Below are positions 41,949 to 49,721 of a stretch of 64,000 nt of DNA, one piece after another. The notes below the pieces were generated by a model. The model was not told the DNA's origin. It ran no database searches and saw only the letters and a program-made list of their open reading frames with translations. Origin of the DNA: Hyphomicrobiales bacterium (GTDB lineage: Bacteria; Pseudomonadota; Alphaproteobacteria; Rhizobiales; Beijerinckiaceae); assembly GCA_900470775.1 (NCBI GenBank), contig UCBZ01000040.1, positions 295-64,294 of the forward strand, read 5' to 3'. Both the position numbers and the translations under genes were made by a program. Position 1 is the first letter of the stretch; each line of letters starts with the position of its first letter.

Positions 41949-42887
41949 TCAGTCGGGCTTGCGTGGCGAACCGCGCTTGTGCGCCTGCAATGCCGCCAGG
42001 CGCGTGTCGCGCCAGTCGCTCAGCCGCGTGACGCGATCGGCCGATTGCGTGCCCGGCCACTCGCTCATCACGGTCGCGACCGTCTCCGGGCCGAAGGGAT
42101 CCCCGCCGGCGCTGTCGGCCACCATGCGGGTGAGCGAGGCGCCGTAGCGGGCGCAGTAGTCTGGAATGCCGCCGGGCGCGTTGAGCTCGATCGTCTCGAA
42201 CGGCCCCATGAAGGACCAGCGCAGGCCGAGCCCGTCGCGGATCGTCTTGTCGACGTCCTCCGCGCTGGCGACGCCCTCGCCGACGAGCCGGAAGGCCTCG
42301 GCCAGCAGCACGGCCTGAAGCCGGTTCAGCACGAAGCCCGGCTTCTCCTTGCGTAGTGTGATCGCGACCTGTCCGGCCTGCTCGTAGATCGCCGTCGCCC
42401 GCTCGACCACGGCCGGATCGGTCCAGGGCGCGGGCGCGAGCTCAACGATCGGCACGAGATGCGGCGGGTTCACGGGATGCGCGACGAGGCAGCGGGCCCG
42501 CCCCGCCAGCGCCTCGCTGAAGACGGAGGCCATGATGAAGGAGGTCGAGGACGCCAGGATGGTGGAGGGCGCAGCCAGCGCATCCATCTCCGTAAACAGC
42601 TTCTGCTTGGCCTCGACGGTCTCCGGCCCGTTCTCCTGGACGAGGTCCGCGCCTTTCAGCACATCGGCGAGATCGGCGGCGACGCGGATGCGGGCAAGCG
42701 AGCCTGTGGGATCGGCGACGAGGCCGTGCCCGGCGAGTTCCTCGAGATTGGTGCCGATATGGGCGCGCGCTGCCTCTGCCGCGCCGGTGGCGACGTCGTG
42801 CAGCGCGACCTCGAAGCCGTGGCTGGCGAAGACGGTAGCCCAGGCGCGGCCGATCAGGCCCGAGCCGACGATGGCGATTTTGGTCAT
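41949..42887 (-). CDS. 3-hydroxyacyl-CoA dehydrogenase family oxidoreductase (lambda-crystallin/gulonate dehydrogenase-like)
   Basis: This 312-residue protein starts with an NAD-binding fold (IAIVGSGLIGRAWATVFASHGFEV) and contains QENGPETVEAKQ, SSTSFIMAS, AHPVNPPHLVPIVEL and a C-terminal helical domain with FMGPFETIELNAPGG. It is closer to lambda-crystallin/L-gulonate 3-dehydrogenase and carnitine dehydrogenase than to fatty-acid enzymes. It likely oxidises a 3-hydroxy acid to the keto acid used by the neighbouring BKACE. The ATG at 42887 gives the standard dinucleotide-binding start. A palindromic repeat lies immediately upstream. Confidence 0.87.
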   Translation of the reverse strand: MTKIAIVGSGLIGRAWATVFASHGFEVALHDVATGAAEAARAHIGTNLEELAGHGLVADPTGSLARIRVAADLADVLKGADLVQENGPETVEAKQKLFTEMDALAAPSTILASSTSFIMASVFSEALAGRARCLVAHPVNPPHLVPIVELAPAPWTDPAVVERATAIYEQAGQVAITLRKEKPGFVLNRLQAVLLAEAFRLVGEGVASAEDVDKTIRDGLGLRWSFMGPFETIELNAPGGIPDYCARYGASLTRMVADSAGGDPFGPETVATVMSEWPGTQSADRVTRLSDWRDTRLAALQAHKRGSPRKPD

Positions 42888-42924
42888 GCGGACAGTTTCC
42901 AACGACAGTGAATGCACCCCCCAA

Positions 42925-43035
42925 CCCTCATCCTGAGGAACGCCGCAGGCCCGTCTCGAAGGATGATCCATGAGGCTCCGGAACCATCTGGAGCATCCTT
43001 CGAGACGCCGCCGACGCGGCTCCTCAGGATGAGGG
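42925..43035. repeat. Palindromic intergenic repeat, copy 1 (CCCTCATCCTGAGGA type)
   Basis: CCCTCATCCTGAGGA at 42925-42939 is the reverse complement of TCCTCAGGATGAGGG at 43021-43035, with inner arms TCTCGAAGGATG and CATCCTTCGAGA. It is the same family as the copy at 49568-49686. Confidence 0.8.
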
Positions 43036-43056
43036 CTGAGGGGAAACGGGGGACGA

Positions 43057-45582
43057 TCACAGCCACAACACTTGCCGCCGGAGCACCAGATCCTGACTTA
43101 GGGCGCGCGAGGGGCCGGTGTGGACCACGCTGCCGCGTTCGAGCACGACGGTCCGGTCCGACAGCGCCAGCGCCAGGTCGAGATGATGGTCGACGATCAC
43201 GATCGCGATCTCCTGCCGCAGCTTGTCGAAGGCCTCGAACAATTCCTCGACGACGGCGGGCGCGAGACCCTCGAACGGTTCGTCCAGCAGCAGCACGCGG
43301 GTGTCGCCGGAAAGCGCGCGCGCCACCGCCACCATCTGCTGTTCGCCGCCCGAGAGGTAGTCGGCCGGGGAATGCCAGCGCTGCTCGATGCGGGGGAAGA
43401 AGGCGAAGATCTTGTCGTCGTCCCAATGCGTGCCGTTGCCGGTGACGCGCTTGAGCCGGCCGAGCTCCATGTTGTCCTTGACGCTCATGCCGGCGAACAG
43501 CCCGCGCCCCTGCGGCACATAGGCGATGCCGGCGCGCGCGATCGCGGCGGGCGGTTGGCCCGCAATGTTGCTGCCGGCGAGCGTGACGCTGCCGCCGGCG
43601 GGCGGCGCGATCCCCGTGATGGTCTTCAGCAGCGTCGATTTGCCGGCGCCGTTGCGGCCGAGCAGCGCGACGATCTCGTTCTCGTGCACGTCTAGCGTGA
43701 CCTGCCGCAGGATATGGCTCTTGCCGTAGAAGGTATCGACCTTGTCGAGGCCGAGCAGCACGCCGGCTTTCGCCGCGCTCTGGCGCGGCTTCTCGGCCAG
43801 CGCGTGGGCGCCCGAGCCGATATAAATCTCCTGCACGCGCGGCGACGAGCGCGCATCCTCGACCGTGCCGTCGACCAGCACCGAGCCCTCGTTCATCACC
43901 GTGACATGGTCGGCGATGGCGAAGACGCGGTCGATGTCGTGCTCGACCAGCAGCACCGGCAGGTCGGTCGAAATCGACTTGATCAGGTTGCCGACGCGCT
44001 CGCGTTCGGCCGCCGCCAAGCCGGCCAGCGGCTCGTCGAGCAGCAGCACGCGCGGCTTGGTCGCCAGGGCCAGCGACATGTCGAGCAGGCGTTGGCCGCC
44101 ATAGCTGAGCGAGCCGGCTTCTGCCGTCTCGATGCCGCGCAGGCCCATCGTGTCGATGACGGTGGTGGTTTGCGCGTTGACCTCGGCCAGCGCTGCCGAG
44201 GGCTGCCAGAAGCCGAAGCGCTCGGCGGCGCGGGCCTGCACGGCGAGCCGCACATTCTCCGCGACCGACAGCGTCGGGAACAGATTGGTGATCTGGAAGG
44301 CGCGCCCGATGCCGGCCTGGGTGATCGCCTCCGGTGACATCCCGCCGATCTGGCGGTCGCGCAGATGCACCGTACCTCGATCGGGCGGGAACAGCCCAGA
44401 GATCAGGTTGAACGCCGTGGTCTTGCCGGCGCCGTTGGGGCCGATCAGCGCATGCAGCTTTCGGTCGGCGATGGTGATGTCGACGCCCTCGACCGCCTTG
44501 ATGCCGCCGAAGCTCTTGGCGAGCCCCTTTGCCGTCAGGATCGGGCCGTATCCCGCGTCGCCGGGCTTCATGAAGGCGGGCAGGGTGACGCTTCCCGCCT
44601 TGCGTTCGGACATCGCGGCATCGCCGGCCGCCTGCTTGCGGAAAGGTCGCAGCATGCGTTCGCCGAAGCCGACGAGGCCGGTCGGCGAAAACACGATGAA
44701 GCTGACGAAGAGCAGGCCGAACCAGAACAGCCAGTTCGGCGTGATGCTGGAGAGATAGTCGCGGAAGATCACGAAGAAGAGCGCGCCCAGCGCCGGCCCG
44801 AGGAAGGAGCGCATGCCGCCGATCACGACCATAGCCAGCAATTCGCCGGAGAAGGCGACCGAGATGGGCTCGGCCGAGGTCATGCGGTTGTTGAACAGCA
44901 GGAGCGAGCCGGCAAGCCCGGTCAGCGCAGCCGAGAGCGTGAAGGCGATCAGCTTGTAGCGGTCGGTGGCGTAACCGAGGAAGCGGGCGCGCTGCTCGTT
45001 CTCGCGGATCGCGACCAGCACCGTGCCGACCGGCGAGCGATGGAAGCGCCAGAGCCCGTAGACGACCGCCATGCCGAGGACGGCGACGAGAACGTAGAAA
45101 TTCGAGGCCTGCTCGAAATCGATGCCGAGGAACAGCGGCCGCTTGATGCCGCCGAGCCCGTCCTCGCCGCCGGTCAGGGCCGTCCAGCGGAAGGCGACGG
45201 AATAGGTCATCGCCGCCAGCGCCAGCGTCAGCAGCGAGAAATAGACGCCCTTGCGGCGCAGGATCAGCGCCCCAAACGCAAAGGCGATCAGGCCGACGAA
45301 CAGCATCGCGAGCAGGATCGGCAGGGCGAACTGGCCGGGCAGCCAGTTGCGCTGGATCAGGCCGGCCGCATAGGCCGCGAGTCCGAACCAGGCGCCATGG
45401 CCGAAGGACACCAGTCCCGTCGTGCCGACGAGGATGTTCAGCGCCATGCAGGCGATGGCGAAGACGACGATCTCGGTCGCCGAGGTCGTGCCGAGACCGA
45501 TCAGATGCATCAGGAAGGGCAGGGCCAGGAGCCCGGCTGCGGCGATGATGAGGGGCGCGTGATCGCGCTGGGCGGATGTCAT
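43057..45582 (-). CDS. Branched-chain amino acid ABC importer: LivM permease, LivG and LivF ATPases in one polypeptide
   Basis: This 841-residue fusion has a LivM permease with about nine membrane helices at 10-305 (GLVSFGHGAWFGLAAYAA, FVGLIAFAFGALILRRKG). The LivG-type ATPase at about 345-590 carries Walker A GPNGAGKT at 381-388, signature LSYGG at 492-496 and LLLDEP at 513-518. The LivF-type ATPase at about 608-841 carries Walker A GRNGAGKST at 642-650, signature LSGGE at 743-747 and LLLDEP at 764-769. All catalytic motifs are intact, so it should work with the LivH permease encoded eight bases upstream and the substrate-binding protein. The substrate could be branched-chain amino acids or another small carboxylate. 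Confidence 0.94.
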   Translation of the reverse strand: MTSAQRDHAPLIIAAAGLLALPFLMHLIGLGTTSATEIVVFAIACMALNILVGTTGLVSFGHGAWFGLAAYAAGLIQRNWLPGQFALPILLAMLFVGLIAFAFGALILRRKGVYFSLLTLALAAMTYSVAFRWTALTGGEDGLGGIKRPLFLGIDFEQASNFYVLVAVLGMAVVYGLWRFHRSPVGTVLVAIRENEQRARFLGYATDRYKLIAFTLSAALTGLAGSLLLFNNRMTSAEPISVAFSGELLAMVVIGGMRSFLGPALGALFFVIFRDYLSSITPNWLFWFGLLFVSFIVFSPTGLVGFGERMLRPFRKQAAGDAAMSERKAGSVTLPAFMKPGDAGYGPILTAKGLAKSFGGIKAVEGVDITIADRKLHALIGPNGAGKTTAFNLISGLFPPDRGTVHLRDRQIGGMSPEAITQAGIGRAFQITNLFPTLSVAENVRLAVQARAAERFGFWQPSAALAEVNAQTTTVIDTMGLRGIETAEAGSLSYGGQRLLDMSLALATKPRVLLLDEPLAGLAAAERERVGNLIKSISTDLPVLLVEHDIDRVFAIADHVTVMNEGSVLVDGTVEDARSSPRVQEIYIGSGAHALAEKPRQSAAKAGVLLGLDKVDTFYGKSHILRQVTLDVHENEIVALLGRNGAGKSTLLKTITGIAPPAGGSVTLAGSNIAGQPPAAIARAGIAYVPQGRGLFAGMSVKDNMELGRLKRVTGNGTHWDDDKIFAFFPRIEQRWHSPADYLSGGEQQMVAVARALSGDTRVLLLDEPFEGLAPAVVEELFEAFDKLRQEIAIVIVDHHLDLALALSDRTVVLERGSVVHTGPSRALSQDLVLRRQVLWL

Positions 45583-45589
45583 CGCGGCC

Positions 45590-46465
45590 TCACTCGAAGC
45601 GCTGGATGCGTTCGCCGAACAGGCCGCGCGGCCTGAACAGCAGGACGAGGAGCATCATCAGGTAGATCACGGCTGTGGACCATTGCGTGAAGCCGAGCCC
45701 GATGGTGATGCCCTTGACGAGGCCGACCATCAGCGCCGCCACGACGACGCCCCAGAAGGAGCCGAGCCCACCGATGACGACGACGACGAAGGCAGGCGTG
45801 ATGATCTCCTGGCCCATCGCGGGATGGATCGAGTAGATCGGTGCGAGCAGCACGCCGGCGAGGCCCGCGAGCCCGATGCCGATGCCGGCGACGGCGACCA
45901 TGTAGGGCTGCAGCGAGATGCCGAGCGCGCCGACCATGTCGGGGTTCTGCACGCCGGCCCGCACGACCCGGCCGAAGGCGGTGCGCTGGAGCAGGAACCA
46001 GAGGCCGAGCACGCATCCGGCCGCGATCAGCAGCAGCATCGCCCGGTAGCGAGAATAGATGAAGTCGCCGATGAAGATCTGGCCGCGCAGGGCCGGCGGG
46101 ATCGAGAAGGAGAGTGGCGGCGCCCCGAAAATCATCCGCAGCGACTGCTCCGCGACCATGGCAAGCCCGAAGGTCAGCAGCAGCGACAGAATTGGATCGG
46201 ATCTATAGAACCGCTGAAAGAGCCCGCGCTCGACGATGATGCCCATCAGCGCGACCAGCAGGGGCGAGGCCACCATCGCGCCGCCGAAGCCGATATGGGG
46301 CGCCAGCACGATCGTGAGATAGGCGCCGATCGCATAGAAGGCGCCATGCGCCAGGTTGACGATGCCGCCCAGCGAAAAGATCAGCGACAGGCCGAGCGCG
46401 ATCAGGAGGTAATAGACCCCGTCGAGCAGTCCGTTCAGCACCTGCTGGATGAAAAGGGTGAGCAA
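45590..46465 (-). CDS. livH: ABC importer inner-membrane permease LivH
   Basis: This 291-residue permease has about eight transmembrane helices and the typical start LFIQQVLNGLLDGVYYLLIALGLSL, followed by IVNLAHGAFYAIGAY and the EAA-like region with GRVVRAGVQNPDMVGALGI. The start codon is TTG at 46465; no ATG with a better context is nearby, and the family N-terminus begins there. It pairs with the LivM part of the fused protein to form the membrane channel, and the gene lies eight bases before that fusion. Confidence 0.93.
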   Translation of the reverse strand: MLTLFIQQVLNGLLDGVYYLLIALGLSLIFSLGGIVNLAHGAFYAIGAYLTIVLAPHIGFGGAMVASPLLVALMGIIVERGLFQRFYRSDPILSLLLTFGLAMVAEQSLRMIFGAPPLSFSIPPALRGQIFIGDFIYSRYRAMLLLIAAGCVLGLWFLLQRTAFGRVVRAGVQNPDMVGALGISLQPYMVAVAGIGIGLAGLAGVLLAPIYSIHPAMGQEIITPAFVVVVIGGLGSFWGVVVAALMVGLVKGITIGLGFTQWSTAVIYLMMLLVLLFRPRGLFGERIQRFE

Positions 46466-46512
46466 AGGGGGAGCCTTTGTGGATGCGCGGGGGATGGCGG
46501 GACAGGCAGCGC

Positions 46513-46621
46513 CGTCATGCTCGGGCTTGACCCGAGCATCTCAGGCCGAAGGAGAGCGCCGGGCGGCGTCTTCTTGTCCTGAGATTCTCGGGTCGGCGCT
46601 GCGCGCCGCCCGAGAATGACG
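46513..46621. repeat. Palindromic intergenic repeat (CGTCATNCTCGGGC type)
   Basis: CGTCATGCTCGGGC at the left and CCCGAGAATGACG at the right form imperfect arms around inner inverted segments (CATCTCAGG and CCTGAGATT). It lies between the LivH gene and the substrate-binding protein gene and may form an mRNA hairpin. Confidence 0.7.
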
Positions 46622-46629
46622 GATAGGCC

Positions 46630-47892
46630 TCAACTCATCTTGCAGACCGCCTCGTCGCCGCTGGTGGCGATGACCTCCATGTCCTCGTTGGGGCCGGGCA
46701 CGGCCGGCGAGGAAGTGAACAGGTCCCACTGGTTCTTCACCTGCGCTGCGGGCAGGGCGGTGATCGTGTACATCTCGCTGATGAGCTGGTGGTCGGAGGC
46801 GCGGAAATAGCCCTCGCGGCCCTTGAGCACGTCGAACTTCGCGCCCTTCTCCCAATGCGCCAGGATCTTGGCGGTCTCGGTCGATTTCAGCTCGTTCATC
46901 GACTGCGCCATGATCTTCACGGCCATGTAGTCGCCCCAGGCCTGGTTTTCGGGGGGCTTGCCGTATTTCTTGGTGAAGGCTGCCACGAAGGCCTTGGTGC
47001 CGGGGGTGTCGATCAGGTGGTGCCAGACGCAGGGCCAGATGCCGCCGAAATTGTCCTTGCCGGCGGCCCAAGCCAAAGCCGTGTCGAAGCCGAAGCCTGC
47101 GACCGGGAAGGTCAGGCCGAACTCCGAATACTGCTTGAGGAAGTTGGTGATCTGGTTGCCGGCGAGGTTCGAGATCACGAGGTCGGGCTTGGCGGCGCGG
47201 ATTTCGAGCAGCAGCGCCGAGAAATCGGTCGCGTCGGTCGGCACCAGCTTGTCGGCGGCGAACTGGCCGCCATTGGCTTCCATGAAGCGCTTCGCGACCT
47301 TGCTCAAATCATGCCCGAAGGCGTAGTCGGCCGTCAGCGAGAACCACTTCTTGCCCTTGACCAAGCCCTGCGCCATCAGCGAACGGCCGGTGCTTTTCAC
47401 ATACATCGAGTTCTGGTGCTCGACATGGAACATGTAGCGGTTGCAGCTCTCACCGCGCAGAGCGTCCGAATTGCCGCCGGTGTTGACGAACAGCGTCTTG
47501 TTGCGCGCCGCGACCTGCGAGATCGTCAGGCAGGAGGCCGAGGAAATCTCGCCGAGGATGCAGGTGACCTTGTCGCGCTCGATCATGCGCTCGGCCTTGG
47601 TCGAGGCGGTCTGCGGGTTGACCGAGTCTTCCTTGAGCGCCTCGAGCTTGCGGCCGTTGACCCCGCCGGCCGCATTGATCTCCTCGACCGCGAGATCGAC
47701 TGCCATGACGCCATATTCGCCCAGCGGGCCGAGGAAGCCGGTCCGCGGCGTCAAATGGCCGAAGCGGATCGCATCGGGGGTCTGCGCCAGGATCAGCGAG
47801 GGACTTGCGATGAGCCCGGTCGTGGCACCGGCACCGAGCCCGACGAGCGCCTGCCGGCGCGAGAGTCGGGTCGTCTTCAACAGGTCTGACAT
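46630..47892 (-). CDS. ABC transporter substrate-binding protein, Leu/Ile/Val-binding type
   Basis: This 420-residue protein has a twin-arginine-like export signal (TRLSRRQALVGLGAG) and a periplasmic-binding fold: FGHLTPRTGFLGPLGEYG, INAAGGVNGRKLEALKEDS, CILGEISSASCLTI and DYAFGHDLSKVAKRF. It belongs to the amide-urea/branched-chain group; the SSASC block suggests a ligand other than leucine. It feeds the LivH/LivMGF importer. The ATG follows a region with the GntR operator candidate, so its expression is likely controlled by the divergent gntR gene. Confidence 0.92.
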   Translation of the reverse strand: MSDLLKTTRLSRRQALVGLGAGATTGLIASPSLILAQTPDAIRFGHLTPRTGFLGPLGEYGVMAVDLAVEEINAAGGVNGRKLEALKEDSVNPQTASTKAERMIERDKVTCILGEISSASCLTISQVAARNKTLFVNTGGNSDALRGESCNRYMFHVEHQNSMYVKSTGRSLMAQGLVKGKKWFSLTADYAFGHDLSKVAKRFMEANGGQFAADKLVPTDATDFSALLLEIRAAKPDLVISNLAGNQITNFLKQYSEFGLTFPVAGFGFDTALAWAAGKDNFGGIWPCVWHHLIDTPGTKAFVAAFTKKYGKPPENQAWGDYMAVKIMAQSMNELKSTETAKILAHWEKGAKFDVLKGREGYFRASDHQLISEMYTITALPAAQVKNQWDLFTSSPAVPGPNEDMEVIATSGDEAVCKMS

Positions 47893-47973
47893 GGACGTTC
47901 CTCCCAGAACGAGTGCCGCGCCGTTTCCGCGTCGGCTGATTGTGGTCTGCGGTCTGAAGCCGCTTGTCGTGAT

Positions 47974-47985
47974 CTGTGATCACAG
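47974..47985. promoter_or_regulatory. Perfect 12-bp palindrome, likely GntR operator
   Basis: CTGTGATCACAG lies in the 107-base divergent region between the binding-protein gene and the gntR gene, 15 bases before the gntR ATG. GntR/FadR-type regulators bind short palindromes of this sort. This regulator is the obvious candidate. Confidence 0.6.
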
Positions 47986-47999
47986 TTAGGTTGGCAGAC

Positions 48000-48755
48000 A
48001 TGATCGCCCCTGTCCAGCCCTTGCCGGCAGCCTTCGAGAAGCCCGCCGTCGCAGCGGACCATGACGGCTCGGCCCTCGACGAGATTGGTGCGCTTCAGCG
48101 CGAGACGCTCGGCGAACGGGTTACCGGCGAGCTGCGGGCCCTGCTGGTGGCGGGCCGTCTCGCGCCGGGCGAGAAGCTCTCGCTGCGCCGCGTGGCCGAG
48201 GCGCTGGGCGTCTCGATGATGCCGGTGCGGGAGGCCGTCAGCCGACTCGCCGCCGACCGTGCGCTCGAGGTGCTGCCGGGCAGGGCGGTGCGCGTCCCCG
48301 TGCTCTCGCTGGAGCAGTTCCGCGAGTTGACCCGGCTGCGGCTGGTCGTCGAGGGCTTTGCCGCCGAAGAGGCAGCGCGCAAGGCGACGCCTCAGGATGT
48401 CGCGCGGATCGCCGCCCATGACGCGGCCTTCCGCAAGGCGGCGAGTGCCGATCCGCCTGACAGCGCCGGGGCGGTGGCGGCTAATCGCGACCTGCATTTT
48501 GCGCTTTATGAGGCCGCCGGCATGCCGAGCCTGATCGAGATGATCGAGCGGCTTTGGCTCAAGGCCGGTCCAATTCTCAATCTCGACATGCGTCACGAGC
48601 CGCGCCGCCTAGAGGGCGGCAGTGCCATGCAGGCGCATGGACGCCTGCTGGAAGCCTTGCGACGACAGGACGCCGCCGCCGCGCGCGCCGCGCTCGAAGA
48701 CGACATCACGGCAGCGGCCGCGCATATCGAGGATACGGGCCAGCTCAGCGCCTGA
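48000..48755 (+). CDS. GntR-family transcriptional regulator (FadR/FCD subgroup)
   Basis: This 251-residue regulator has an N-terminal winged helix (about 45-105: ERVTGELRALLVAGRLAPGEKLSLRR, LGVSMMPVREAVSRLAADRAL) and a helical C-terminal FCD ligand domain (RLRLVVEGFAAEEAAR, NRDLHFALYEAAGMPSL, AHGRLLEALRRQDAAAARAAL). FCD regulators sense small carboxylic acids and are often autoregulated. The ATG at 48000 is chosen over an in-frame GTG at 47976 because that GTG lies inside the palindrome. It is divergent from the binding-protein gene and 27 bases upstream of the SDR gene. Confidence 0.92.
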   Translation: MIAPVQPLPAAFEKPAVAADHDGSALDEIGALQRETLGERVTGELRALLVAGRLAPGEKLSLRRVAEALGVSMMPVREAVSRLAADRALEVLPGRAVRVPVLSLEQFRELTRLRLVVEGFAAEEAARKATPQDVARIAAHDAAFRKAASADPPDSAGAVAANRDLHFALYEAAGMPSLIEMIERLWLKAGPILNLDMRHEPRRLEGGSAMQAHGRLLEALRRQDAAAARAALEDDITAAAAHIEDTGQLSA

Positions 48756-48782
48756 AGATAATCGCGACAGGGAGACGTCAGG

Positions 48783-49559
48783 ATGGATTTGCAGATCAAG
48801 GGCTTGCGCGTGCTGGTGACGGCCGGCGCCAACGGCATCGGCCGCGCCACGGCGCGCGCCTTCGCGGCGGAGGGGGCGAAGGTCCATATCTGCGACGTCG
48901 ACCGCGCCGCGCTGGCGGAGATGGCGCAAAGCGATCCGGCGATGACTCAGTCGGTCTGCGACGTCTCCGATCGTGCCGCGGTCGGCCGCTTGATAGACGA
49001 AGCGCTAGCCGCCCTTGGCGGGCTCGATTGCCTGGTCAACAATGCCGGCATCGCCGGCCCGACCGGACGCGTCGACGAGATCGATCCGGCCGACTGGGAT
49101 TCCTGCGTCGCCATCGACCTGACCGGGCAGTTTAACTGCACGCGGCTTGCCGTGCAGCATCTCAAGCAGTCGCAGAACGCCTCGATTATCAATCTGTCGA
49201 GCCAGGCCGGCAAGCACGGCTTTCCGCTGCGCTCGCCCTATGCGGCAGCAAAATGGGGCGTGATCGGCTTCACCAAGGCGCTCTCGGCAGAGCTGGGAGA
49301 GTTCGGCATTCGGGCCAACGCGATCTGCCCCGGCCTGGTCGAGGGGCCGCGCATCCAGAGCGTCATCGCCAACAAGGCGCGCAGCTTCAACGTCTCGCAT
49401 GAGGAGATGACGGCGCGGCTGTTCGCCGGGGTCTCGATCAAGCAGTTCGTCGATCCCGCCGACATCGCCAGGCAGATCGTCTTCCTCGCCTCGCCCTTCG
49501 CCAAGACGATCTCGGGCCAGGAGATCTCGGTCTGCGGCGACACGCGCATGCTGGCGTGA
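48783..49559 (+). CDS. SDR-family NAD(P)-dependent oxidoreductase
   Basis: This 258-residue classical short-chain dehydrogenase has the dinucleotide motif TAGANGIGRA, the NNAGIAG motif, Ser in INLSSQAG, and the catalytic YAAAK. The length fits the family. The substrate is unknown; an alcohol or hydroxy acid made from the imported compound is plausible. It is 27 bases downstream of the gntR gene on the same strand and therefore probably co-transcribed. The ATG follows GGGAGACGTCAGG. Confidence 0.92.
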   Translation: MDLQIKGLRVLVTAGANGIGRATARAFAAEGAKVHICDVDRAALAEMAQSDPAMTQSVCDVSDRAAVGRLIDEALAALGGLDCLVNNAGIAGPTGRVDEIDPADWDSCVAIDLTGQFNCTRLAVQHLKQSQNASIINLSSQAGKHGFPLRSPYAAAKWGVIGFTKALSAELGEFGIRANAICPGLVEGPRIQSVIANKARSFNVSHEEMTARLFAGVSIKQFVDPADIARQIVFLASPFAKTISGQEISVCGDTRMLA

Positions 49560-49567
49560 GATAATTC

Positions 49568-49686
49568 AGCCCTCATCCTGAGGAGCCGCGCAGCGGCGTC
49601 TCGAAGGATGCTTCAGGAGGCTCTGGAGACCACTGGACCATCCTTCGAGACGCGATCCTAGCGGATCGCTCCTCAGGATGAGGGCT
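49568..49686. repeat. Palindromic intergenic repeat, copy 2 (CCCTCATCCTGAGGA type)
   Basis: AGCCCTCATCCTGAGGAGC at the left pairs with the reverse complement ending in GAGGGCT at the right, with inner arms TCTCGAAGGATG and CATCCTTCGAGA. It fills most of the gap between the convergent SDR and fused-ATPase genes and could serve as a bidirectional terminator-like hairpin. Confidence 0.8.
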
Positions 49687-49721
49687 CAAGGGAATGTCCG
49701 AAGTCCATCAGTCAATCCGGC

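Noticed and set aside
42925..43035. Palindromic repeats at 42.9, 46.5, 49.6, 53.4 and 62.9 kb as CRISPR units or insertion-sequence ends
   Set aside because: They are single isolated palindromes with no regular spacers, no transposase between them and no cas genes.
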